A stretch of DNA of 64,000 nt. Source: JBMFVE01 sp049966155 (lineage in GTDB: Bacteria; Bacteroidota; Ignavibacteria; Kryptoniales; JAKASW01). The stretch lies in NCBI GenBank assembly GCA_049966155.1, contig JBMFVE010000001.1, forward strand, positions 248,001 to 312,000, in the 5' to 3' direction. A program made the translations under genes and the position numbers. Shown piece after piece: positions 16,996 to 26,498 of the stretch (position 1 is the first letter of the stretch; each line of letters starts with the position of its first letter). The notes under the pieces are model-generated. The model did no database searches. It was not told the DNA's origin and saw nothing but the letters and a program-made list of their open reading frames with translations.

Positions 16996-18555
16996 TCATA
17001 ATTTATCGCTCTCGTGCAATGCACGAAAATGAATTGAAACAGCAGTACCTTCGTTCTCCTTGCTCTTTATTGTAATTGTTGCATCGTTTTGTTCCAATAA
17101 CCTCTGAGCGATTGAAAGTCCCATGCCAATTGCATTCGCTTTTACTGAGAAAAGAGGTTCCATGCAGTGACCCAGTACGTCCTGCGACATCCCGATCCCG
17201 GTATCCTTTATAATTAAAGTTATCTCGTTTAATTCCCGTTTACAGATAAGCGAGAAAGACAATTCGCCCCCATTAGGCATGGCCTCGATGGCATTCTGGC
17301 TTATATTAAGGAGGGCATGGACAACCTGAGTGCGGTCGACATTTACCATGTCATCAGAACCATGAAAAAAAATACTAGACCTTATCCTATTCTTCTGTAA
17401 AGTTGTCTTGAGAAGATTTTTTACCTCGTAAACAAGGTATGACAGTTTTACTTTCGACTTGTGAGGATCTCCGGGTCTGGCAAAATCCAGCGTCTCACTC
17501 AACACTTTCTCTATCATTTTAACCCCATCCAGGGCAGATGAGACTAATCGGGCATCTGGAGAGCCCTGAGGATAACTTCTGCTAAGTAGCTCTAAATTCA
17601 TTGAAATTGCACTCAATGGATTCCTTATCTCATGAGCCAAACCAAATGACAAATTACCCAATGCGCGCATTTTGTCCGATAGCATGAACCGATCAAGGAT
17701 CTCCTTGCGGCGCGTTGTATCATGCAATATTACAAGGCTCACTGATCCATCCACACCTATTGAACTGCAACTTAAATCAAGATATACTTCGTGATTCCCT
17801 TTCTGGTATGTGGACTCAAATTCAAATGGCGCTTTCCCTTCAATCCTGAAAAGTATTGCCTCCCCGAAAGGTTTAAGGTCTGATAACCTTGATCCAACCA
17901 ATTCATTTTCACTAAAGCCAAGAATTTCAAGTGCCCTGGGATTAGACTCAAGAATTACGCCATCTGAATTTCTGAATAAGATAATGCCATCATTTGCATA
18001 TTTGAAAAGCTGTGCATACTTCCGGCGCTCCTGTTCAGTCTTAAAATGTTCTTCAACTAACTCACGGTGAAGCTTCTGCAATTCCAGAACTTTTTTCTCC
18101 AGATTGTGCATGAGAACAGCATTGTATTCCCGAAGGTATTCATTCTCGGTTAATTGAGTTTTCGTTCCATTGTCAGAATGGGAATCAGCAGGCAGGTGAA
18201 GTACTTCCCGTAATGCATCAAGTATTACCTGCTCGTCGGCAGGTTTCCTCAGTAGTTTTGACGCACCAACACTTATTGCAAACTCTTCATCTAATTCGTC
18301 GGTATAATGGGCAGTCAGAAATATAACCGGGAGATCGTTATGCACTCCGTCATTCTTCAATGTACGGCAGAGTGTAAACCCATCCATTCCCCCCATCATC
18401 AAATCTGAAATTACTGCATCAAAATGCTCAGTACTTATGATATCCAGGGCTTCAATGCCATTTCGGGCTGTTTTTACATAATACCCGCTGGACTCCAGGA
18501 TTTCCGCAAGTATAGATGAGGCTGCGGTATCGTCATCAACCAAAAGAATTTGCAT
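16996..18555 (-). CDS. Receiver-PAS-histidine kinase, partner of the adjacent sigma-54 regulator
   Basis: A soluble 519-residue kinase with no membrane segments. Residues 1-120 are a receiver domain with Asp51 in VISDLMMG. A helical linker leads to a PAS domain at about 178-290, then HisKA with His308 in FGLAHEIRNPLS, and an HATPase_c domain containing NISQNAIEAMPNGG and DTGIGMSQD. The architecture resembles NtrB-like kinases with an added input receiver, so it may take phosphoryl groups from another kinase. It begins 13 bp after a 23-bp palindrome and precedes the NtrC-type gene by 19 bp. The signal is unknown. Confidence 0.92.
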   Translation of the reverse strand: MQILLVDDDTAASSILAEILESSGYYVKTARNGIEALDIISTEHFDAVISDLMMGGMDGFTLCRTLKNDGVHNDLPVIFLTAHYTDELDEEFAISVGASKLLRKPADEQVILDALREVLHLPADSHSDNGTKTQLTENEYLREYNAVLMHNLEKKVLELQKLHRELVEEHFKTEQERRKYAQLFKYANDGIILFRNSDGVILESNPRALEILGFSENELVGSRLSDLKPFGEAILFRIEGKAPFEFESTYQKGNHEVYLDLSCSSIGVDGSVSLVILHDTTRRKEILDRFMLSDKMRALGNLSFGLAHEIRNPLSAISMNLELLSRSYPQGSPDARLVSSALDGVKMIEKVLSETLDFARPGDPHKSKVKLSYLVYEVKNLLKTTLQKNRIRSSIFFHGSDDMVNVDRTQVVHALLNISQNAIEAMPNGGELSFSLICKRELNEITLIIKDTGIGMSQDVLGHCMEPLFSVKANAIGMGLSIAQRLLEQNDATITIKSKENEGTAVSIHFRALHESDKL

Positions 18556-18568
18556 TAATTGAGATTCT

Positions 18569-18591
18569 GGTTTATTAAATTTTAATAAACC
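18569..18591. promoter_or_regulatory. 23-bp perfect palindrome before the two-component operon
   Basis: GGTTTATTAAA (18569-18579) and TTTAATAAACC (18581-18591) are perfect reverse complements around one central base. The element ends 13 bp from the kinase start and covers its leader. On the minus strand it is not followed by a T-run, so a terminator for the upstream hydrolase gene is less likely than an operator or a leader hairpin. Confidence 0.45.
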
Positions 18592-18643
18592 TATCGAAAA
18601 TTAGCAATCACCACTCTAATTCATTTTAATAGAGAGCAATACC

Positions 18644-19540
18644 TTATATAAAAAGCTCCCCACCTTCAATTGCTGCCCCAACCTCTACATCATAGCCATT
18701 TTGTCTGGCATACTGACAGGCCTTTTTTAACGAAGAGTCTACCTCATCGTCGTCATTGCTCGGATCATAATGATAAAGAAAAAGCCTGCGAACATGCCCC
18801 CTCCCTGCTAAGTTCACAGCAAACAAATAATCAGAATGCCCCCACCCAACATGGTCAGCATACTGCTCTGGAGTATAAGTTGAATCATGTATAAGAATAT
18901 CTGCCCCCGAAACGAACTCAACTATCCTCTGATTGGGGTCTCCGTTGTAATTCAAAAACAAATCAAGCACTTCCTTTTCGTAATTTGTATAAAATTTTAA
19001 CTTATCAGCATAAAATGGCTCATTGTCACTTATGTATACGATAGATTTCCCCGCCGAAGTTATCCTATATCCAAGAGTAACACCTGGATGATTAACAATT
19101 ATACTTTCAACCGAAGCACTGCCAATTTGGGTCCTGCCTTCCTTGAGGGGTATAAAGTCTATCTTTGCCCCAAGTTCCGCAAGCCGGAGCGGAAAATAAA
19201 CTTTGTTCATTTGATCTGCTACCAATTTTTTCAACGGTATCTCACGACCATCCGGTCCCAAAATAGTGATCATATTGCCATTCGAAAAAGCAGGCCGGAA
19301 AAATGGAAAACCCTGAATGTGATCGCAATGAGGGTGGCTGATTAACAGGAACGCATCCACCTTCCTGCCTTTCGATGTTAAATATTCTCCCAGACTCCGT
19401 ATTCCTGTCCCGGCATCCAGAATAATCAGCGTCCCATCGTCGAGCTCAAGCTGGACACACGCCGTATTTCCGCCGTACCTGACGGTGGACTTCCCAGGGG
19501 TCGCTATTGAGCCCCTCACTCCCCAAAATTTTATTTTCAT
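18644..19540 (-). CDS. Metallo-beta-lactamase-fold hydrolase
   Basis: A 298-residue cytoplasmic MBL-fold protein. It starts MKIKFWGVRGSIATPGK, a signature shared with cyclic-phosphodiesterase-like and RNase Z-related hydrolases, and carries the metal motif SHPHCDHIQGFPFF (HxHxDH), a later HDSTYTPEQ and a C-terminal LFLYHYDPSNDDDE. Genes of this type are sometimes found next to signalling kinases, as here. Substrate is unknown. AGGAG lies directly before the ATG. It is followed by the 88-bp gap with the palindrome, so it may be the last gene of the carbonic anhydrase run. Confidence 0.85.
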   Translation of the reverse strand: MKIKFWGVRGSIATPGKSTVRYGGNTACVQLELDDGTLIILDAGTGIRSLGEYLTSKGRKVDAFLLISHPHCDHIQGFPFFRPAFSNGNMITILGPDGREIPLKKLVADQMNKVYFPLRLAELGAKIDFIPLKEGRTQIGSASVESIIVNHPGVTLGYRITSAGKSIVYISDNEPFYADKLKFYTNYEKEVLDLFLNYNGDPNQRIVEFVSGADILIHDSTYTPEQYADHVGWGHSDYLFAVNLAGRGHVRRLFLYHYDPSNDDDEVDSSLKKACQYARQNGYDVEVGAAIEGGELFI

Positions 19541-19558
19541 TCTCCTACTTTCCCCTTT

Positions 19559-20077
19559 CTAACCCTGAGTTTGAAATAGATAATCCGCCGCGTAGCGGAC
19601 ATAACGTGCTGCGGATTCTTCAAGTTTTACTATTTCATCATCAGTCAGTTCTCTTATTATCTTTCCCGGCACTCCCGCTACCAGAGATCTCGCAGGAACC
19701 TTGAACCCTTCTCTTATAACAGAGCCGGCTGCAACCAGGCTGTGGTCACCAATTAATGAGCCATCGAGGATAATTGCACCCATGCCAATCAAACAGTAAT
19801 CCTTTATTTCGCAACCGTGGACGACAGCACCATGACCTATTGTCACGCCACACCCTATTTTCACCGGATATTTTCCGTTGGTAACATGAACTACGCAATT
19901 GTCTTGGATATTGGTCCTCTCCCCAATTCGAATGTAGTGGACATCTCCACGCAGAACAGTGTTGAACCAGATGCTTGACTTAGCTCCAATTATTACATCA
20001 CCAATAACCTTTGCACCCTCAGCAATAAAGACGTCCTCGCCGATTTGTGGAACAGTACCCATATATTCAAAAATCAT
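19559..20077 (-). CDS. Gamma-class carbonic anhydrase family protein
   Basis: A left-handed beta-helix (hexapeptide repeat) protein of about 172 residues. The pattern VFIAEGAKVIGDVIIG, SSIWFNTVLRGD, VHVTNG and VTIGHGAVVHGC is that of the YrdA/PaaY/Cam-like family, with metal-ligand histidines in VHVTNG and GHGAVVHG. Many members are zinc or iron carbonic anhydrases, and some are acyltransferase relatives. The start is the ATG at 20077, which overlaps the TAA of the upstream gene by one base and has AGGAG nine bases before it. The GTG at 20104 would overlap that gene further. Enzyme activity is inferred from the family. Confidence 0.88.
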   Translation of the reverse strand: MIFEYMGTVPQIGEDVFIAEGAKVIGDVIIGAKSSIWFNTVLRGDVHYIRIGERTNIQDNCVVHVTNGKYPVKIGCGVTIGHGAVVHGCEIKDYCLIGMGAIILDGSLIGDHSLVAAGSVIREGFKVPARSLVAGVPGKIIRELTDDEIVKLEESAARYVRYAADYLFQTQG

Positions 20078-20970
20078 TATTCGGCGCTCCTGGGAGGAGT
20101 CCACCGACTCCGATTTTGTGCTTTCAACTGAATTAAGACACTGCCCAGAAGCACTTTAACTTTTCCCTTAATAGGAATTGAAGCAGGATCGTTAGCAATC
20201 CAGCCTTCGAAGTACCCCGTAACACCAAAGAAACCCTGAAAGCCTATCCGACCATCGAGATAGTAGCTATCAATGGGGTAACCGTATGCATCTATTTCAC
20301 ATGCCTCTCTCTTCTTGTTTAATGTAAACTTTATATCCGAACGAGTTGTATCCACCATTATCGGAACATCATAGGAAAAACGTCCTCCGTTGGAGAGACT
20401 GAAGAGCTTTCTAAGATAATAAATAAAACCAACGCCATCCGTGTAATTTTTGTCCAGAGGAAAATAGATTTGCTTTGTAATTGAATCATTGATTCCCTGC
20501 TCGTAAATGATGCGACCGCTTCGGTAATTAAACTTCTGTGTTACAAAAGACCATCCATAGCTTTCTTTTTGCAATCCACGAGTGTAATAGCACTTGAAGT
20601 TATCTTTATCAACGGTTGTTTCAAAAATTGCGTGCATGTTTACAAAAGGTACGTTGTACGAATTTATATATGCAGCCATCCTGTAAACATCCCTCCCGTC
20701 GTACTGACCTTCACCAAGAAATTTAAATTTCACAGCACCTATTTTTAAAAACAAGTAGCTCACTTCGTATGTCAGCTCTTCACCTGGGTTCATCATTAAG
20801 CTTTCATCAGCTTTCCTCCATCCTGATGAAATCATGTAATTTTCAAATTGATTAAAACCTGCAATAGCATAAACCGTGGCTACAATTGTAAGAACAATTG
20901 CTGAACCTATGACGACAATTGAGAATCGAGTAACTGCTTTTATTAAAGTCTTCGATAGTCGCAGATTCAT
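20077..20970 (-). CDS. DUF3108-domain protein, membrane-anchored
   Basis: A 297-residue protein with one hydrophobic segment at about 16-35 (signal anchor), then a beta-rich domain opening GEELTYEVSYLFLKIGAVKF, the typical start of DUF3108. Members are periplasmic proteins of unknown function found in Gram-negatives. The gene has GAAGGAAATG in its leader and is one base away from the carbonic anhydrase start, so both share a transcript. The 159-bp gap upstream (20971-21129) holds no gene and no clear promoter. No catalytic residues can be proposed. Confidence 0.85.
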   Translation of the reverse strand: MNLRLSKTLIKAVTRFSIVVIGSAIVLTIVATVYAIAGFNQFENYMISSGWRKADESLMMNPGEELTYEVSYLFLKIGAVKFKFLGEGQYDGRDVYRMAAYINSYNVPFVNMHAIFETTVDKDNFKCYYTRGLQKESYGWSFVTQKFNYRSGRIIYEQGINDSITKQIYFPLDKNYTDGVGFIYYLRKLFSLSNGGRFSYDVPIMVDTTRSDIKFTLNKKREACEIDAYGYPIDSYYLDGRIGFQGFFGVTGYFEGWIANDPASIPIKGKVKVLLGSVLIQLKAQNRSRWTPPRSAE

Positions 20971-21129
20971 CTGTAATCATTTCCTTCAATTCTGACAATT
21001 TTGTTGTTCCTGACTTAAGAATATCACCAAAAAGTTCATTAATAAGTGTGATGCAAATCTCACCTCAAAAGATATACTGATCGGGTGGTTTGCTTTGGCC
21101 TGGTATTAACGCATCTGTGCTGTATATCG

Positions 21130-22734
21130 CTAATTCAATCCTGCGATTTTCTCTGCCTCCGGGAAAAGCGACATAGCTTTTAGAAATTGATCATCCATTC
21201 CTAAAACAACCCTATACCATCCCTCATTACCCCACAGATTGCGTGCAATTTGCGCCTTTATAAGCATAGCCACATATTTTTCCTGACTTTGAAAATCTTG
21301 CTGACTGACCTTCACTCCTTTGGAGCGAGCAAGAGATATAACCCTATTAAGCATTTCGTTGCTCACCTGATACTTTTTGTTAAAATCCTCAGGACCAGAA
21401 TACTCTTGCTTGATTTTATTACCAAGAGTTCCAAGGAAATTATCAACATAATCAAGTATAATTCTTTTGCTCTGGAGCTCATAAACAAACCCACTAACCT
21501 TCGGCATCTTTACAATATAATCAGGAGTTATCCCGCCACCACCATATACCGGTCGACCTGAAGCGGTTTTATAAACGGGGCGTGAAGAGTCACCCTCAAG
21601 CGTGTGCTCGATGTTCGCCCCGGCTCTTTCACTGCTATCAATTGCCGCTATTTGACTGAAGTACTTTGCATGATCTTTTCCGTATGGTCTCTGAATTAGT
21701 CTGCCGCTCGGCGTATAATACCTTGCAATAGTAATCCTTACAGCAGAACCATCGCTTAAATCAAATTGGCGTTGCACCAGGCCTTTTCCAAAACTGGTTT
21801 CACCAACTATCAGTCCTCTATCAAGATCTTGCACTGCCCCTGAGACTATTTCACTGGCTGAAGCAGTTCCTCCATTTATCAGAACAATCAGGGGCAACCT
21901 TGTGAATGGCCCTCCTGAGGAAGTAAAATATTCATTAGCCTCAGGAATCCTGCCTCTTGTATAAACTATTGTCTTCCCGGCAGGAATAAATTCGCTGGCC
22001 ACGTCTACCGCTTGATTAAGATATCCCCCGGGATTGTCCCGTAAATCAAGTATTAACTCCTTCATTCCTTGCAGCTTCAGCTTGTTGAGCGCTTCTTCAA
22101 GTTCTTTCTGTGTATTTTCCGCAAACCTGTTAACATAAATATATCCAACTCTGTCGTTTACCATGAATGCAGCGGTCACAGAATAAATTGAAATTTTATC
22201 TCTTGTGATTTCAAAGTAAAGCGGCTTGTCAACGCCAGCTCTGATAACTGCGACTGTAACTTTTGTCCCTTTCGGGCCACGCAGTTTTTGCATAACCTCA
22301 TCACGGGTAATCCCTATGCAGGACTTCCCATCAATTTCAACTATCTTGTCTCCCGCTTGCAAACCGACGAGTTCACTCGGTCCACCAGCAATTGGCGACA
22401 CGACAAGCAGGGTATCGTTCAACACATCGTACTCGATCCCAATCCCCTCAAAAGAACCTCGAAAATCTTCAGCAATCTTCTGAGCATCTTTCTTGGGGAT
22501 ATAAACAGAATGGGGATCAAGCTGGCCAAGCATTCCGGTAATGGCAGCATCCACCAGCTTCGGGGTATCGACATTTTCGACATAATATTTTTGAGCAAGA
22601 CTGAGAACATCCTTGAACTTTTGCAGCTGTTCGTAGATGCTATCACCACTGATAACATTTTGGATTTGGGTTCCGATTAGTATCCCAAAAACCAGCATTA
22701 TCACTGCCCCGGCAGCTGAAATTCTTCTTTTCAA
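21130..22734 (-). CDS. C-terminal processing peptidase (S41, CtpA/Prc-like)
   Basis: A 534-residue periplasmic protease with an N-terminal signal anchor (about 8-27), a PDZ domain at about 90-175 (GLQAGDKIVEIDGKS) and the S41 catalytic core. The predicted nucleophile is the Ser in GGTASASEIVSGA and the Lys lies in SFGKGLVQ. A C-terminal extension of about 150 residues follows, as in many Bacteroidota CTPs. It would trim or degrade periplasmic proteins and regulate cell-wall enzymes. The TTG start at 22734 is supported by AGGAG six bases upstream. No nearby ATG suits the signal segment. Confidence 0.93.
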   Translation of the reverse strand: MKRRISAAGAVIMLVFGILIGTQIQNVISGDSIYEQLQKFKDVLSLAQKYYVENVDTPKLVDAAITGMLGQLDPHSVYIPKKDAQKIAEDFRGSFEGIGIEYDVLNDTLLVVSPIAGGPSELVGLQAGDKIVEIDGKSCIGITRDEVMQKLRGPKGTKVTVAVIRAGVDKPLYFEITRDKISIYSVTAAFMVNDRVGYIYVNRFAENTQKELEEALNKLKLQGMKELILDLRDNPGGYLNQAVDVASEFIPAGKTIVYTRGRIPEANEYFTSSGGPFTRLPLIVLINGGTASASEIVSGAVQDLDRGLIVGETSFGKGLVQRQFDLSDGSAVRITIARYYTPSGRLIQRPYGKDHAKYFSQIAAIDSSERAGANIEHTLEGDSSRPVYKTASGRPVYGGGGITPDYIVKMPKVSGFVYELQSKRIILDYVDNFLGTLGNKIKQEYSGPEDFNKKYQVSNEMLNRVISLARSKGVKVSQQDFQSQEKYVAMLIKAQIARNLWGNEGWYRVVLGMDDQFLKAMSLFPEAEKIAGLN

Positions 22735-22795
22735 GATCTAACTCCTTTTTTCAATCGACTCATTCGAATAACAACTTTGAACTCCATTTTGTTCG

Positions 22796-24940
22796 TTACT
22801 TTGTTACAGACGACCGCAGCCGACCTAGAATCAGCGAAAAATTAACACTGTACTCTCGCTGTAATGTAACGTCGGAATGAAAAAAAATCACTGAACTCTG
22901 ATAAACCCGCTCAAAACCGGATTCGGATAGAGAAACCGTTTCAATTGGAAACCTCCACAATGATTGGGGCTTGTCAACATTAACTTCAGCATATATACCC
23001 TGCCATTCATCTACTACAGATACAGCAGATACGCCATAACTCTCCCCTTTACTCCGCAATCTCGAATCAGATGGCTTTTTCCCATCAATGAGGTAGTACC
23101 TGTCATGTGCGTCTCCAGCAAGGAGCCCAAAATTGAACTCCACGCCAAAATTCAAATCAATTTCATTTTCTCCAAGGTTGGTAATTTTATATTCACAGTT
23201 TATAAGTGGCTTCCTGTCAAAAAAGAAGAATCGCTTCAACAGTTTTATAGGCAAATCTCTTCCGTCTTTCCTGACGATTCCGTTCCTCGTAAAAGTCACC
23301 ACAGCCCTGTCCTTTTCACGACTCACCTGAAAATCACATTCATAAGCACCGGCAACAAAATTTCCCTGTTCTTCATAATGAGCACTGGCAAATTCCTCCA
23401 GAGATGTATTTCCAATAAAATGATCCACAAAAGATGCTCTTCTATACCAGTCATAGTATAAAAGCTTTTCAAGACCTTCCTCCTTGTAAATAACCATATC
23501 ATGAATACTGTGAATTCCTTCCCCATTTTCACAATCAACAGGATGCTCGGTCAACTTTTTGTGGTACCCTTCCGGTCTACGGCTAACTATATCGAGAAAA
23601 TTAAATGCTGCAGGTTTATAATCAAGTTCGAACAATGAAGCTCCTCCATCCGGTTTGAAGTATGCGTTGACAGTGCTCGATTCAACCAACACCTCCTTTG
23701 AGCCATCCAGATCAAAATCCTCAAATGAAACAGACAGGCCTGATTTCTTTTCCAGTCTGTCAAGCTCGTTTTCAGCCTGAATTAAACTTTTGTAAACAGG
23801 GTACCGCAAATTTGGCAAATAGAGACCGCCGAAAACGCCATGCCAGTAGGGGTCATTGCATTGAGCAGCCCATATTTTGTCGAGTGCCCGATCAACCTTA
23901 ATGCCGCGCCTTTCAAGTTTATGAGCGCGCTCCGAGAGTCGATTCATTTTCTTATGAATGTTGTTTGACTCAGGATACTTTACGAGAAAATTTCTCCAGT
24001 AACCACCGCGGACAAATTCTTCATATCGAGCGAGCAATCCGTCTTGCCTTAACCTGTTCTCAAATTCCTCGTATTTCAGAAAAAGTTCTGACGGCAACGC
24101 CCACTGCAACATCTCAGCATATGATGCATTTTGCAAGTAAACTCGACCAATTGGTTTAATCCTTTCCAGAATTTCAGAGAAATGGACAATATTTATCCAA
24201 TCTGAATTTTGTTCAAGAGCTTCAAAGAACTGCTCAAGCCAACCATCCGTATATACATGTTTAAATGTGTTTGGCCAAACACCAAATTTTTCACCGTCAT
24301 CAGCGTATACCGCAACTCGTGTCCCATCTTCACTGGCAATTGAGTGAAGATAATCAATTGTCTTCTCAACTGCTTGGAAGGGTATCGTGTACCTCAGCAT
24401 CTTGCTAATTGGAAAGACATTTAACGCTTTACCTTGTTCTTCTGTCACATAGTAACCCAGCAAATCATCGTCTTTAAGCCCCACATATTTGAAATGTGTG
24501 TCATCAATCACGACATACTGAATGCCGGTTTCAGCAATTGGTTTCACAATGTGCTGCTCCCAAACCCTCTCAGCCAACCACATACCAACAGGTTTGAAAC
24601 CAAAATTCTTTCTTATATAGTCACTGAGTTTCCTTATTTGTCCGAGTTTGTCTTTATCGGGTATTATTGCAAGGATTGGTTCATAAAATCCACCTGTCAT
24701 GAGGTGGACCTGTCCGGCTTCCACGAGATCTCTAACTTCATTGAATATCACCTCATGATTTTTTCGTAGCCACTCCAGAAGAAAACCGGTGTAATGTATT
24801 GAAACCTTAACCTTTGGGTATTTTTCAAGCACCTTAAGGAAGGGCAAATATGCCTTTTGATAAGCATCTTCCAGAACATGGTCGAAGTTGCCAATTGGCT
24901 GATGATTATGAATTCCAATAACAAGGTTTATCTTTTTCAT
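22796..24940 (-). CDS. Glycoside hydrolase family 57, 4-alpha-glucanotransferase/alpha-amylase
   Basis: A 714-residue cytoplasmic GH57 enzyme. The opening KINLVIGIHNHQPIGNF is the GH57 motif 1. The predicted nucleophile is Glu124 in WLAERVWE and the acid/base is Asp214 in YADDGEKFGVWP, at positions that match the Thermococcus litoralis 4-alpha-glucanotransferase as I recall it (Glu123, Asp214). The C-terminal half holds the two beta-rich domains usually called DUF1925/DUF1926. It would rearrange alpha-1,4-glucans such as glycogen or maltodextrin. It lies between ctp and lysS, 8 bp from the latter. No other glycogen gene is nearby, so the pathway is inferred. Confidence 0.93.
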   Translation of the reverse strand: MKKINLVIGIHNHQPIGNFDHVLEDAYQKAYLPFLKVLEKYPKVKVSIHYTGFLLEWLRKNHEVIFNEVRDLVEAGQVHLMTGGFYEPILAIIPDKDKLGQIRKLSDYIRKNFGFKPVGMWLAERVWEQHIVKPIAETGIQYVVIDDTHFKYVGLKDDDLLGYYVTEEQGKALNVFPISKMLRYTIPFQAVEKTIDYLHSIASEDGTRVAVYADDGEKFGVWPNTFKHVYTDGWLEQFFEALEQNSDWINIVHFSEILERIKPIGRVYLQNASYAEMLQWALPSELFLKYEEFENRLRQDGLLARYEEFVRGGYWRNFLVKYPESNNIHKKMNRLSERAHKLERRGIKVDRALDKIWAAQCNDPYWHGVFGGLYLPNLRYPVYKSLIQAENELDRLEKKSGLSVSFEDFDLDGSKEVLVESSTVNAYFKPDGGASLFELDYKPAAFNFLDIVSRRPEGYHKKLTEHPVDCENGEGIHSIHDMVIYKEEGLEKLLYYDWYRRASFVDHFIGNTSLEEFASAHYEEQGNFVAGAYECDFQVSREKDRAVVTFTRNGIVRKDGRDLPIKLLKRFFFFDRKPLINCEYKITNLGENEIDLNFGVEFNFGLLAGDAHDRYYLIDGKKPSDSRLRSKGESYGVSAVSVVDEWQGIYAEVNVDKPQSLWRFPIETVSLSESGFERVYQSSVIFFHSDVTLQREYSVNFSLILGRLRSSVTK

Positions 24941-24948
24941 TCTAAATT

Positions 24949-26475
24949 TTATCTTTCTGGTTTCATTTGTGGAAAGAAGATTACATCACGTATTGAATCC
25001 TGGTTGGTCAAGAGCATTGTGAGTCTGTCAATTCCAATTCCTAAACCTGCGGTCGGCGGCATCCCATACTCGAGTGCCCTCAAAAAGTCCTCATCCACCA
25101 CCATCGCTTCTTCGTCCCCCCTTGCCCGTAATCGAGACTGTTCTTCAAATCGCGTACGCTGGTCCAGGGGGTCATTTAATTCACTGAAAGCATTTGCAAG
25201 TTCATGGCCATTACAAATAACCTCGAACCTTTCAACCAGACCAGGCTTTGCACGATGGCGTTTTGCAAGTGGTGACATTTCAATTGGGTAATCAATGACA
25301 AATGTGGGCTGAATTAATTCCGGCTCAACAATCTCTGAGAAAATTTCATCAATGAGTTTCCCGTATCCACTCATTTGATCAACTTCCACATGAAGACGTT
25401 TTGCCAACTCAAATATTTCCTTCTCTGACTTTCCCTCAAGATTCTCACCGGTTACTTCCCCAATAATCCCAAGCATTGTAACCCGTTTCCATGGTGGGGC
25501 AAATTCTATTTTGTTGTTAGCTACTTCTATCTTTGAGTTTCCATTCACTCCCATTACAATTGAATATATCATTTCCTCCAGAAACTGCATCATCCATTCG
25601 TAGTCTTTGTACGCAACATACAGTTCCATCATTGTAAATTCCGGGTTGTGTGATTTGTCCATTCCTTCATTTCTGAAATCCTTCCCGATTTCGTAAACAC
25701 CAGCAAAGCCTCCAACAATGAGCCTCTTTAAATATAGCTCATCAGATATTCTCAAATAAAAGTCAATATCAAGTGCATTGTGATGTGTGGTGAAAGGCCT
25801 TGCCGAAGCACCGCCATACAACGGTTGCAGGATTGGTGTTTCAACCTCAAGATAGCCGCGATCATCGAGAAATTTCCTCATGGCGCTAATTATTCGCGAG
25901 CGTTTAATAAAGACATCCCTAACCGACGGATTGACTATTAAATCCACGTACCTCTGCCTGTACCTGAGTTCTTTGTCGGAAAACGGATCGAAAACTACTT
26001 TGTTGCCATCCCTATCGGTTTTTTCTTTTACAATTGGCAAGGGACGGAGTGACTTGGAAAGGAGAGTTAACTCTTTTGCATGGACAGATACTTCACCCAT
26101 TCTTGTCCTGAACACAAACCCTTTAACACCAATTATGTCACCAATGTCAAGGAGTTTAAATATCTCGTAAGTTTTGCCCAGATCATTACTCCTCAGGTAA
26201 ACTTGAATTTTCCCTTTTGAGTCCTGAATATGGCAAAAAGAGGCCTTTCCCATACGACGAATTGACATTATCCTCCCTGCAATTGACACGTCGCCAAAAG
26301 GCAGGTCGTCACGAAAATTGTCCAGAATCTCCTTGGAATAATGCGTAACATCAAAATTGTAAGGGTAAGGGTTTATTCCTTTTTCAACAAGAGCTTTGAG
26401 CTCTTCAATGCGCCTTTTTATAAGCTCGTTTTCTTCCTGTAGGTAGTCACCTTCGATTCCCAAATTCTTCTCCAA
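24949..26475 (-). CDS. lysS: Lysyl-tRNA synthetase (class II)
   Basis: LysS charges tRNA-Lys. The 508-residue class II enzyme has an N-terminal OB fold (VSIAGRIMSIRRMGKASF) for anticodon binding. Motif 2 includes FRNEGMDKSHNPEFTMME and motif 3 is GLGIGIDRLTML near the C-terminus. The TTG start at 26475 has AAGGAA about 6 bp upstream, and no ATG is available before the conserved ELIKRRIEELKAL helix. It precedes GH57 by 8 bp and follows rsmG by 23 bp within the long minus-strand block. Confidence 0.96.
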   Translation of the reverse strand: MEKNLGIEGDYLQEENELIKRRIEELKALVEKGINPYPYNFDVTHYSKEILDNFRDDLPFGDVSIAGRIMSIRRMGKASFCHIQDSKGKIQVYLRSNDLGKTYEIFKLLDIGDIIGVKGFVFRTRMGEVSVHAKELTLLSKSLRPLPIVKEKTDRDGNKVVFDPFSDKELRYRQRYVDLIVNPSVRDVFIKRSRIISAMRKFLDDRGYLEVETPILQPLYGGASARPFTTHHNALDIDFYLRISDELYLKRLIVGGFAGVYEIGKDFRNEGMDKSHNPEFTMMELYVAYKDYEWMMQFLEEMIYSIVMGVNGNSKIEVANNKIEFAPPWKRVTMLGIIGEVTGENLEGKSEKEIFELAKRLHVEVDQMSGYGKLIDEIFSEIVEPELIQPTFVIDYPIEMSPLAKRHRAKPGLVERFEVICNGHELANAFSELNDPLDQRTRFEEQSRLRARGDEEAMVVDEDFLRALEYGMPPTAGLGIGIDRLTMLLTNQDSIRDVIFFPQMKPER

Positions 26476-26498
26476 GTTTATTCCTTTTGTTTTTTAAC

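Noticed and set aside
21047..21064. CRP-like site TGTGA...TCACC upstream of the DUF3108 gene's neighbour
   Set aside because: The half-sites are 8 rather than 6 bases apart and the second deviates from consensus. Chance is likely.
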